From: Pseudobdellovibrionaceae bacterium
GTDB taxonomy: Bacteria; Bdellovibrionota; Bdellovibrionia; Bdellovibrionales; Bdellovibrionaceae
Reading direction: 5' to 3'
DNA length: 9,809 nt
Assembly (NCBI GenBank): GCA_014376325.1
Contig: JACMRP010000308.1
Location: forward strand, 1-9,809
The notes beneath the pieces were generated by a model. It had not been told where the DNA came from, ran no database searches, and was given only the letters and a program-made list of their open reading frames with translations. The translations under genes were made by a program, and so were the position numbers. This document shows, in pieces, positions 1-6,081 of this stretch (position 1 is its first letter; every line of letters starts with the position of its first letter).

Positions 1-1
1 G

Positions 2-460
2 CCGCAAGATATGTTGTTGCACGAGCCATGGCGAAGCAATCTGCTCTGGGGAATGGACTGGACATGGATTACGGTGAACGGAAAGTTTATGTTTTTGCTA
101 GTGCTGCTAGACTGGCACTCGCGGAAAATATTATCGTGGGGCCTATACCACGAGATCACGCAGAACGAAGTTGTGACGGTAGTAGCTGAAGCTGTTGCCA
201 GTGAGCGCACTGATTTATTACCGGCGAGTTCGCTGAAGCCCACCGTGGTTGCAGATCACGGCGGTGCAAACATCGCGGCCTACACGCGCACGAACATCGA
301 GATCCAAGGGTTAAAGCTGTGGCTTAGTGGCATCGGCAGACCAACTGGAAATGCACGAACAGAACGAGCGATCGGGACTTTAAAGAGAGAAGAAATTTAT
401 CTTCAAGAACAATATGAAAATGAAGAGGAGGCATATCAACTGATCGGCACGAACTCATGA
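2..460 (+). pseudogene. IS3-type transposase (OrfB), 3' fragment with altered C-terminus
   Basis: This is the catalytic half of an IS3-family DDE transposase (rve/integrase core), the enzyme that cuts and joins the ends of its insertion sequence. The frame is open to the window edge, so the N-terminal helix-turn-helix part lies outside or is missing. Counting from the ATG at 11, the catalytic triad is visible: Asp16 (GMDWTWI), Asp82 (VVADHGG) and Glu118 (GNARTER). Asp82 and Glu118 are separated by exactly 35 residues, as the family requires, and TLKREEIY follows. After EEEAYQLIG (about position 448) the frame hits TGA at 458-460 with no trace of the usual Y-N-x-x-R-x-H-x-x-L-G-Y segment. A basic tail in another frame follows immediately (457-552). 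I infer a deletion with a frame change, so the protein is probably inactive. No terminal inverted repeat could be fixed on the right side. Confidence 0.8.
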
Positions 461-552
461 AGCAAAGAAAAAAAGCTAGACAGAAAGCTCAACAACTGAG
501 AAGAAAACACTGGGAACAAGACGAGTCACCTTCAAGCGCGGCGTTGACTTAA
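457..552 (+). pseudogene. Out-of-frame C-terminal tail of the IS3-type transposase
   Basis: A 31-codon frame starts with an ATG overlapping the TGA of the transposase fragment (ATGA at 457-460) and ends at TAA 550-552. The peptide is strongly basic and helical (MKQRKKARQKAQQLRRKHW) and then turns acidic and Ser-rich. The same frame is open upstream through RHEL. A Lys/Arg-rich tail of this kind is common after the conserved H-x-x-L-G-Y-x-x-P block of IS3-type OrfB proteins. I therefore read it as the original C-terminus of the same transposase, displaced by an internal deletion near 446-456. An independent small gene is the alternative, but it has no separate ribosome binding site. Confidence 0.5.
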
Positions 553-621
553 TTTTTACCCACCGACGTGCGGGTGCTGCTCGGACAGGACACCCCTCTT
601 ATAAGGTATCGTTTATTTTGA

Positions 622-762
622 AACAAAAATTCGACAGGTTCACGTGTTGAGGTTGGTCGTGAAATCAGCCTAATAGATATAATTTTTCAAAGTGCAGACA
701 AGAAACTACTTCGTTATGAAAACTTCGTGAAGCGGATGTTTAAGATCGATATTAAAAGCTAG
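622..762 (+). pseudogene. Coding-like remnant, C-terminal 46 codons of an unknown gene
   Basis: From just after a TGA at 619-621 to the TAG at 760-762 there is an open stretch of 46 codons without a credible start. Its translation reads like real protein: it contains VGREISLIDIIF, then DKKLLRYENFVKRMFKIDI, with amphipathic hydrophobic/charged spacing and a charged end. I do not recognise the family. The most likely reading is the 3' end of a chromosomal gene whose upstream part was lost when the neighbouring IS inserted or was deleted. A stretch just upstream in the next frame (SFILKQKFDRF, about 608-640) may be more of the same gene after a frameshift, but this is weak. The rest of the 553-862 gap (553-621 and 763-802) holds no gene that I can support. 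Confidence 0.35.
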
Positions 763-802
763 GGTGAACAAAATGCGTTCGAAAAAAAATTAACTGACTC
801 GG

Positions 803-853
803 AAAAACTCTAGATTCGAATGGCTTAAAAAATAAAAGTCACCCATCCGAATC
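803..853 (-). terminator. Probable Rho-independent terminator of the CXXCH-protein gene
   Basis: Arms 813-823 (GATTCGAATGG) and 843-853 (CCATCCGAATC) pair over 11 positions. On the minus strand the only irregularity is a G-U wobble. The loop is 19 nt and A/T-rich. Four bases beyond the stem, the minus strand runs into five Ts (803-807). It starts 10 bases after the TAG of the 863-2050 gene, the right place for its terminator. The loop is longer than ideal and the T-tract is displaced. On the + strand a short T4 follows, so a weak bidirectional role is possible. Confidence 0.5.
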
Positions 854-862
854 ACCAGAATA

Positions 863-2050
863 CTACTTTTGATGAAACCAATCCAACACCAAAGCTGTTT
901 CATTAATGGCTCTTTGAGAAAACCGAGCGGTCGTGTCTTGGTATCCGAATGCTCTTAAATGCTGCGTTGGTGATTTTTTGATTGTCGTATTTAAAAGATT
1001 TTGTGAGCTCGTGAAGCCTTGAGTGGTCCTGATAGAAGTCCAATCCCAAGAACTAAAATTTCGCTCCTGCCACGAAAGAATATTTGTTGAAAGATGACAT
1101 GAAACGCAGTCGGTTGTTCCAGAGTTATGTACTCTTGGATTTTCAATTTTTAAAAGGTCCTCTGTCCAAATTCTGAAATCTTTTTCAGGAAATTTATTTT
1201 TTGCAATCTTTGAGTTATCAATAAACCACAACCCTAGATTAGAGAAATTAATCGGCATGATTGTACCTAAAAAATCCAAACTACCAACAAGCGCAGCCAT
1301 AATAGTCTGCGCCTTTCCGAACACTTTGGGGATAGCCAACTGCTGAACAGAATTTTCAGTGATATTAAAACCACTGAAAGACCATTGATCTCCGCCGCCT
1401 TCTAAAGTCATGATTGTGATGCGAGAAATATTCTTTTCACCACAATATTTCAAGAGCAGATCTTTGAGTTGAAGCCACATTTTACCATTAAGACCTTCTT
1501 TTGCAATAACCGGGTGAATACTCAGCTCAGTTTGCACGGGTCGAGTTGTTTGCTGGAGAAGGCTTTCATATTGAATCACAAATTCAGACCACTGTTGCGT
1601 AGTAAGCTCGTAGAATGTGTGAACGGCAGCATCTACAGTTACTATCTGTTTATTTTTGCTTGTAATGGGTTGCCATATTAAACGAATTTGTCGAGCACAG
1701 CTTTTTGGCGCCGCTTCGTCTTGAAAGCAAGGATCAATTCGAATTCCAATCACTTTTAATTGGTTTTCAAATACCTGTTCATTAAGTTCTCTGCTAACTA
1801 AAATTGGAAGCTCATGAATAATTCTAGGGGCAATCAATACGCCGAGTTCATTTTGACTTTGCGGATCCAGAAGTAATTTGAGCTCTTGATTAGTTTTTGG
1901 TAACGGCAAAAGGATGGAAACATCCCACATCTGCCAATCCAACTTCTTTAAGTTATCCGCAGCACTCGCGCTTTGTGATAAAAAGATAATGAAGCCAATT
2001 GTAAATTGAAATCCGATTGTCAAAAAATCGCTTACTATATTTTTTTTCAT
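863..2050 (-). CDS. Unrecognised secreted protein with one CXXCH haem-type motif
   Basis: This encodes 395 aa from the ATG at 2050; a TTG six codons upstream is a poorer start because it precedes the signal peptide. Residues 1-30 look like a Sec signal peptide: MKKN, a hydrophobic stretch TIGFQFTIGFIIFL, then cleavage near SASA/ADN. The mature protein is soluble-looking, with Cys108 and Cys118 (DPCF...SCARQ) possibly forming a disulfide, a Gly-rich LEGGGDQW at 216-223, and Cys315-Val-Ser-Cys318-His319. That last motif is the covalent haem c attachment signature, so a monohaem, periplasmic or surface electron-transfer or sensor role is possible. No distal Met or His ligand can be assigned. I do not recognise the family. 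The gene stands alone between two IS3 remnants and is visibly AT-richer than the operon to its right. It has no clear Shine-Dalgarno before the ATG. The CXXCH could also be a fortuitous or metal-binding motif. Confidence 0.85.
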   Translation of the reverse strand: MKKNIVSDFLTIGFQFTIGFIIFLSQSASAADNLKKLDWQMWDVSILLPLPKTNQELKLLLDPQSQNELGVLIAPRIIHELPILVSRELNEQVFENQLKVIGIRIDPCFQDEAAPKSCARQIRLIWQPITSKNKQIVTVDAAVHTFYELTTQQWSEFVIQYESLLQQTTRPVQTELSIHPVIAKEGLNGKMWLQLKDLLLKYCGEKNISRITIMTLEGGGDQWSFSGFNITENSVQQLAIPKVFGKAQTIMAALVGSLDFLGTIMPINFSNLGLWFIDNSKIAKNKFPEKDFRIWTEDLLKIENPRVHNSGTTDCVSCHLSTNILSWQERNFSSWDWTSIRTTQGFTSSQNLLNTTIKKSPTQHLRAFGYQDTTARFSQRAINETALVLDWFHQK

Positions 2051-2123
2051 AAGCGCTCTGTATAGCAAATTGGAACAGAATTGTCATTTGCTAAAGATTT
2101 AACAGCTTTTTAGAGCGCTTATG
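2048..2123. repeat. 12-bp perfect inverted repeat around the promoter, with nested dyads
   Basis: CATAAGCGCTCT (2048-2059) and AGAGCGCTTATG (2112-2123) are perfect reverse complements 52 bases apart. The left arm contains the start codon of the minus-strand gene and touches its -10 box. Inside lies a second pair, AGCAAAT (2064-2070) and ATTTGCT (2086-2092), overlapping the -10 and -35. A third pair, AAAGATTT (2093-2100) and AAATCTTT (2168-2175), reaches upstream. These could be operator sites, a looping regulator's sites or a relic of a small inverted duplication. Confidence 0.7.
2059..2087 (-). promoter_or_regulatory. Sigma70-like promoter, possibly giving a leaderless mRNA
   Basis: On the minus strand there is ATGACA (2087-2082), a 17-base spacer, then TATACA (2064-2059) preceded by TGC, which makes an extended -10. 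Only eight bases separate the -10 hexamer from the ATG at 2050, so transcription would be expected to start at or within a few bases of the start codon. That agrees with the absence of a Shine-Dalgarno. A second, weaker candidate lies upstream (TTGTCA near 2170-2165). Confidence 0.5.
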
Positions 2124-2198
2124 TCTGCAGCTTTAGTCTATTAATTTATAAAAATTGCTTAACTGACAAATCTTTTGACGGAACGGCAAGGTGCCTTT

Positions 2199-2225
2199 CG
2201 ATCTTCCCCCCCCAGAAAATGGACA
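2199..2225 (+). repeat. Left-hand terminal inverted repeat of the IS3 element
   Basis: It shares TCTTCCCCCC and, a dozen bases further in, GGACA with the right-hand end read inward. The C-run is eight here and six at the other end, and the spacing differs by about two bases. The GGACA block is typical of IS3-subgroup ends. Confidence 0.65.
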
Positions 2226-2241
2226 AGAGTTTCAAGCTGCT

Positions 2242-3018
2242 TTAGCTAGTTTTCCGCACGGGGCCAGGTATTCGAAAGCTGAGTGCCGTCGCTCGGGGTT
2301 TAAATTTAGTTCTGTAGACCAGTTCTGTTTTCATGCTGTGGAAAAAACTTTCGCAGTGAGCGTTGTCCCAACCGTTTCCTTTTCGCGACATGCTCGCGAT
2401 AATTTTGCAAAGATTCATTTTTGTTCTGACATTTTCTGATCCGCGATCGGAGTGCGCGATTAGTTGGTCACGTTCAACATCTTGACGACTTAGTGCCATC
2501 AAGAGAGCTTCTAATACTAGATCTGATCGCATATTGTCGTCGGCCTTGTGACCCACGATTTTTCTCGTAAAAATATCCATGAAGATGGCAAGGAACAAAA
2601 ATTCTTCTTCAGTTTGAACGTAAGTTATGTCACCAACATAGACTTGATCTGGTGCCATAACCGACGAGGCATGTTCTGTTTCAAAAATCCGATCTGCAAT
2701 CGGAAGGTCGTGATTCGAATCGGTTGTTTGAACTTTAAATTTCTTAACGGCATCAGAGGTGATTTCGTTCTCGCGCATCAGCCGTGCGATACGCTTCTCG
2801 TTCACGCATTCGCCTTCAGCACGAAGCTCCGCGGTCACTCGCGGAGAGCCATATGTTTCTTTGCTTTTTGCATGTATCGCCTCGATCCATGGCAATAGCT
2901 CGGCATTATAAATTTCGCGCATGCTTGGTTCGCGCGATAACCAAGCGTAATATCCACTTCGACTAACTTCCAGTGTCTCGCAACTCAAATTCACGGCCAC
3001 ACCATTAACCGTGTTCAC
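2242..3018 (-). pseudogene. IS3-family transposase OrfB, decayed
   Basis: This is the catalytic subunit of the IS, normally made as an OrfAB fusion by -1 frameshifting. The frame is open upstream of the GTG at 3018 to the T8 run at 3059-3066 (encoding FFFKRSAEVKYPLVEEV), so the GTG is not the native start. Residues 36-92 form the HTH_21-type region with YGSPRVTAEL and RIARLMRENEI. Asp130 (VYVGDITYV), Asp191 (HSDRGSE) and Glu223 (WDNAHCESFF) are the triad. Asp191 and Glu223 are only 31 residues apart instead of 35, because four residues are missing in the 195-207 region. After KFKP (about 2298) the frame goes wrong. The expected ending is found in the +1 frame as ERRHSAFEYLAPC, running to a TGA at 2232-2234, and the connecting I-x-x-Y-I-x-x-Y-N segment is absent. 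Family membership is certain; activity is very unlikely. Confidence 0.88.
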
Positions 3019-3038
3019 TTCTTCGACCAGCGGATATT

Positions 3039-3329
3039 TTACTTCAGCTGATCGTTTGAAAAAAAAGCGGCGGCCTTCTTCAGGATTAGGATCACCTGCG
3101 TTTGTTCTGCATTCTCTTTGCGGAGACGTTCAAGTTCGAGACGATCAAACTCTGCTTGCTCTTTTGCATTCATCTTTTTCTTCACGAAAAACTTCTTCTT
3201 TCAATAGTTCAGCATCGACACCGTAATGCCGAGTTGCTTTGAGGCTTTCAGCGGACCTAAGTCATTCACTAGCCGAACAGCCTGTGTTTTAAAGTCGTCA
3301 GAAGATCTCGTGTAAGACTTTCGTGCCAT
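3039..3329 (-). pseudogene. IS3-family transposase OrfA with an in-frame stop
   Basis: This is the helix-turn-helix subunit that binds the IS ends, 96 aa if read through. It begins MARKSYTRSSDDFKTQAVRL and continues through the HTH (GPLKASKQLGITVSMLNY). Codon 43 is TGA (3201-3203), where the family has a conserved Trp before a Lys-rich stretch. The same frame then continues as KKKFFVKKKMNAKEQAEFDR, a leucine-zipper-like ELERLRKEN and LILKKAAAFF to TAA at 3039-3041. A single TGG-to-TGA change explains it. The start at 3329 has a strong Shine-Dalgarno (AAGGGAGA, 3342-3335). Without read-through no OrfA or OrfAB can be made. Confidence 0.85.
3059..3066 (-). promoter_or_regulatory. T8 slippery site for -1 frameshifting from orfA to orfB
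   Basis: Near the end of orfA the minus strand reads GCT TTT TTT TCA in the orfA frame, which offers the heptamer T-TTT-TTT. Slipping back one base enters the orfB frame (TTT TTC AAA CGA) directly after the conserved AAAFF of OrfA. This is the usual place for the OrfAB fusion in IS3 elements. No stimulatory hairpin was identified. Confidence 0.65.
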
Positions 3330-3368
3330 AATTTTCTCCCTTTTCTTGGTTCGTTTTGTTCAAAAACG

Positions 3369-3393
3369 TGTCCGTTGAAAGGGGGGAAGAGCA
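3369..3393 (-). repeat. Right-hand terminal inverted repeat (orfA side) of the IS3 element
   Basis: Read inward on the minus strand it begins TGCTCTTCCCCCC and reaches GGACA, matching the other end imperfectly. It lies 40 bases upstream of the orfA start codon at 3329. Confidence 0.65.
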
Positions 3394-3714
3394 ATTAGCG
3401 CGCGAGAAAAAACGTCAACATGTTTTCAAATTTTTTTTCTTTGGCGCCAGTGTCGCGTGGTTCTTAACAGCGAAAATGTCACATTTCGAAAAATAATTTA
3501 TCTTCCCCGAAAGCGAATAGCGAAAGTCGCCCACCAGGGCGAGCGCCGAGAGGCGTCGAGGGCGGGAGCCCGAGCTCTTCGGTATTCCCGGCATGGATGC
3601 CGGTACCGACTAACCACGGATTCCCAGAATTTAATCACAAAGTTTCCACGACGAAGACAGGCGATTTTCCGCCGGCGCATGCCGCTCCGTATACAGGAAT
3701 AGGACCTGGCACCC
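3394..3714. other. Non-coding gap between the IS and tamB
   Basis: No gene can be supported here; short frames in the gap are Arg-rich products of GC-rich repeats. Bases 3394-3526 are AT-rich with A and T runs. A weak stem GAAAAC/GTTTTTTC on the minus strand (about 3406-3429) is the only terminator-like structure downstream of tamB and is not convincing. The GC-rich hairpin cluster is listed separately. Bases 3608-3714 show nothing clear. Confidence 0.6.
3527..3607. repeat. Cluster of consecutive GC-rich hairpins
   Basis: Within 81 bases lie TCGCCC-ACCA-GGGCGA (3527-3542), CGCC-GAGA-GGCG (3544-3555), GGGC-GGGA-GCCC (3560-3571), CCGA-GCTCT-TCGG (3570-3582) and CCGGCAT-GG-ATGCCGG (3588-3603). 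The last is extended by outer GGTA/TACC pairing (3581-3584 with 3604-3607) across a three-base bulge. Two loops fit the GNRA pattern (GAGA, GGGA). No long T-run follows on either strand, so this is not a normal intrinsic terminator. It resembles an extragenic palindromic repeat that could protect or process the 3' end of the tamB transcript. Confidence 0.6.
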
Positions 3715-6081
3715 TCAGAAGCGTTGTTCCCATTGCAGGACTAGCTTTTCTTCGACGTCGCCGGCTTCGTTCGGGGTCCATGAGGCCGTTAGCATCCATT
3801 TTTGCGAGACTCGTTTACGGAGCTCGAGCCTTGCGGACTCTTCCCAGTTTGTGCCGATACCTGCGGTCAGGTCATCCGTGATTTTTACGGTGGCGGTGTA
3901 TACTTTAGTCAGCGGATTGTAAGAGAAACTTTGGATCGGGGTCGCGGCGAAGGCCCATAGCCCGAAAATTCCGATGGCACGATCGGCCATCGCGGCCTCA
4001 AAGCTCCCCGCGGTTTGCGCGTCTGAAGAATCCAAATCACTCGGGCGACCGTACAATAACACCGAAATGATTTCGTTTTGCGAAAGCTCGGGCACGCTAG
4101 ATAACAAAATCTGCGGTTGCTGAACCGTGCCCTCAAAATTAATGTACACCTTGTAGTCCGCCTGGTCGATGCGCAGGCGCCCGCTAAGCGGCAGAATATT
4201 GCGATCCACATTCTCGATATCCAACCGAAACTTTTCCACCTGAACGACCCGGCGTAAGTATTCCACTTTAAAAGGCTCGGTCTGAACAAAGCCGGTCGTC
4301 TGTTTAGTTTGGTCAGCTCGTATGGAAACACTCAGTGGCAGAAACGGATTAGCGTAACCCGTCAGCAAACGAATCGCGCCCGGCTTTGCGGTCGCAAGTT
4401 CAAATTCGAATGTCACCTTAAAGGCTTCACGTTTTTTTATTTTAACTACTTTGGGTTTTTTTAGAATGCGAGAATCCGGCGCGACCCTCGGCATACCCCC
4501 CACGGGATTTAGCGGAGGCAATTCGAGTTGCAGATCGAGTATCGACACTTTTACTTTTGCGTCGACGGCATCGGCCTTGCGCGCGAGACTCACCAGACTT
4601 TCGGCATCCAAGTTGACCTGTTGCGCTTTCGAACTGAGGCGGACTTTTGCGGTGACCGGAATTTTATGAATCTCTTCCGCGGCATTAATCGGCCCCTTCG
4701 CCGTCAGATCCACCGTTCCGTCCAGCACATCAAGAGGCGCCGGCACCAGGATATTTTTCGCGTCCAGAAAATTCCTTAAGCCACGGAAACTATGCAGAAC
4801 CACGTGACTATCGACGCTGGGTTCGACGAAGTATTCTTTTAATTTCTTTTTAATATTTAACTTTGCCGAGAGGTCGGCCGAAAGCAGTTTGTTGCTAAGA
4901 CTTTCCAGTTTGAATTGGCTTTCGAGCACGGGTTTTTCAGCGTGCGGATGGCCGAGCAGATCTTTGAACCAAACTTTGCCGGCAAGCTCCGCTTTTAAAA
5001 ATTCCGGAATTTTACATTCGCAGGACTTTTCTAGCGGACGCGCCATGTTTGCATCGATAAAATAAAGTTTGAGCGGCACGCTCATCGCAAACTTCGAAGC
5101 TTCGGGACTCCACGACTCCCCTTCAGAAAACGGAATATCCAAACGAGCCTCGAAGTTATCAATTTTAACGTAAGGCCCTGGCAATCCACTCGCGTTAACT
5201 TTAAGAACGACATTGGCTTCGTGCAAACCGACCTTCGCCCAAAGGTCAGGATTCACCGTTATTTTAACCTTGTCTTTACGGTAGATAATGACGCCGCCCG
5301 ATCGGATCAGGGTGTCGTCCCCCTGCGCTTGAAACAACAGATTTTGTTGAGTGTCGACGCCCCACCCGGTCACTTGGATTTTTGAATCCAGGAAAGGTTG
5401 ATCGCTGTTAAGCCTAGTTAAGTTCAAAAGTCCTTGCGCGCTGACGACCCCACCAGGGTCTCCGGCAAGCTGGACCTTCAATCGGAAGTCGATAACGTCG
5501 TCGGAAGTTTTACCGGATCGTACAAGGTTCGCTTGCACGTCTATGGGCTTTCCCCCAAATGACGTAAAAACAAATTGATCCATTTCGATATCGAAGTTTT
5601 CAATTTTGAACTTACTCGACTTACGCAGGAGATTTAAATATTTATGAAGCTGTTCCACCGGACTTTCCTCAGCGGGCTGCTCTGTCGGTGGACCGGCGTT
5701 GAAAGTCATTTTCTGTTTCGCGCGAACGTTGATTTCTTGAATCACTAAAAGGTTTTGCACGGCGAGTGGGCTGACCTGAACGCGCAGGTGCACGATATCG
5801 ACCGGCAAATGCAGTTGCGGTGAAGATTTATCCACCAACAACTGCTCCACCGTTGCATCGAAAGAAAATTCTAGGCCCTGAATGTGACGGAAGCGTACGT
5901 CCAACTCTTGCCACGTTATTTTAAGATCCGCTGGAAGCACGTACTTCTGGACAAGCTCCCAAGTTTCTTTCGGATGGGTCCAAGCGTACACGCCAGTTCC
6001 GGCGACGACGGCGATTAGCAGCACTAACGTCACTAACAACGCGATCAAAATAGGTCGAAGAATCTTCCATGCCCGCTTCAT
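3715..6081 (-). CDS. tamB: TamB, inner-membrane-anchored periplasm-spanning partner of TamA
   Basis: TamB-type proteins are anchored in the inner membrane and reach the outer membrane as a long beta-structured groove, helping outer-membrane protein assembly and/or lipid transfer. The start chosen is the ATG at 6081, which overlaps the tamA stop (ATGA) and has AGGA six bases upstream. A further in-frame start 12 codons earlier would lie inside tamA. The protein has 788 aa. Residues 1-35 are a basic N-terminus plus one membrane segment (LRPILIALLVTLVLLIAVVA). The middle is repetitive beta-strand sequence. The C-terminus is the DUF490/TamB domain, with DYKVYINFEGTVQQPQI, VPELSQNEIISVLLYGRP, LTAGIGTNW and a final WTPNEAGD...VLQWEQRF. 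It is markedly shorter than E. coli TamB (about 1260 aa), with both ends intact, so it looks compact rather than truncated. It is the last gene of the operon. Confidence 0.9.
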   Translation of the reverse strand: MKRAWKILRPILIALLVTLVLLIAVVAGTGVYAWTHPKETWELVQKYVLPADLKITWQELDVRFRHIQGLEFSFDATVEQLLVDKSSPQLHLPVDIVHLRVQVSPLAVQNLLVIQEINVRAKQKMTFNAGPPTEQPAEESPVEQLHKYLNLLRKSSKFKIENFDIEMDQFVFTSFGGKPIDVQANLVRSGKTSDDVIDFRLKVQLAGDPGGVVSAQGLLNLTRLNSDQPFLDSKIQVTGWGVDTQQNLLFQAQGDDTLIRSGGVIIYRKDKVKITVNPDLWAKVGLHEANVVLKVNASGLPGPYVKIDNFEARLDIPFSEGESWSPEASKFAMSVPLKLYFIDANMARPLEKSCECKIPEFLKAELAGKVWFKDLLGHPHAEKPVLESQFKLESLSNKLLSADLSAKLNIKKKLKEYFVEPSVDSHVVLHSFRGLRNFLDAKNILVPAPLDVLDGTVDLTAKGPINAAEEIHKIPVTAKVRLSSKAQQVNLDAESLVSLARKADAVDAKVKVSILDLQLELPPLNPVGGMPRVAPDSRILKKPKVVKIKKREAFKVTFEFELATAKPGAIRLLTGYANPFLPLSVSIRADQTKQTTGFVQTEPFKVEYLRRVVQVEKFRLDIENVDRNILPLSGRLRIDQADYKVYINFEGTVQQPQILLSSVPELSQNEIISVLLYGRPSDLDSSDAQTAGSFEAAMADRAIGIFGLWAFAATPIQSFSYNPLTKVYTATVKITDDLTAGIGTNWEESARLELRKRVSQKWMLTASWTPNEAGDVEEKLVLQWEQRF

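Larger units (their letters stand above)
2199..3393 (-). mobile_element. Degenerate IS3-family insertion sequence, about 1.2 kb
   Basis: The element carries orfA and orfB in IS3 order on the minus strand and is bounded by imperfect terminal inverted repeats. The size of about 1195 bp is normal for the family. The outermost bases were chosen to give the usual TG end on the right (3393). The left end would then read CG instead of TG, so the exact left boundary is uncertain by a few bases. No convincing 3-4 bp target duplication is visible (TTT before, ATT after). orfA has a stop codon inside and orfB has lost residues in its catalytic core and its C-terminus, so the copy should not move by itself. 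Confidence 0.8.

Noticed and set aside
457..552. Independent small basic protein
   Set aside because: It continues an upstream open frame inside the IS, has no ribosome binding site of its own and fits a displaced transposase tail better.
767..795. Mini-ORF after an AGGGTG ribosome-binding-like sequence
   Set aside because: It ends after fewer than ten codons, is almost all Lys/Asn from an A-run, and has no further support.
2121..2144. Short plus-strand frame starting in the mirrored arm of the 12-bp repeat
   Set aside because: It encodes only seven residues before a stop, and the ATG is just the reverse complement of the real start codon's surroundings.
3201..3203. TGA read as Trp (reassigned genetic code)
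   Set aside because: TGA is the working stop of both permeases, tamA and tamB, where it overlaps the next start, so the standard meaning holds and the orfA TGA is a mutation.
2195..3398. Target-site duplication flanking the IS3 element
   Set aside because: Flanks of the best boundaries (TTT and ATT) do not match, and the left end is uncertain, so no duplication can be claimed.
3498..3680. A 60-residue minus-strand frame and overlapping plus-strand frames in the gap after tamB
   Set aside because: The products are Arg/Pro-rich translations of the hairpin cluster, with no ribosome binding site or protein-like pattern.
3909..4331. 140-residue minus-strand frame inside tamB
   Set aside because: It is an out-of-frame shadow of tamB with Arg/Ser-biased composition and no domain pattern; tamB is clearly the real gene.
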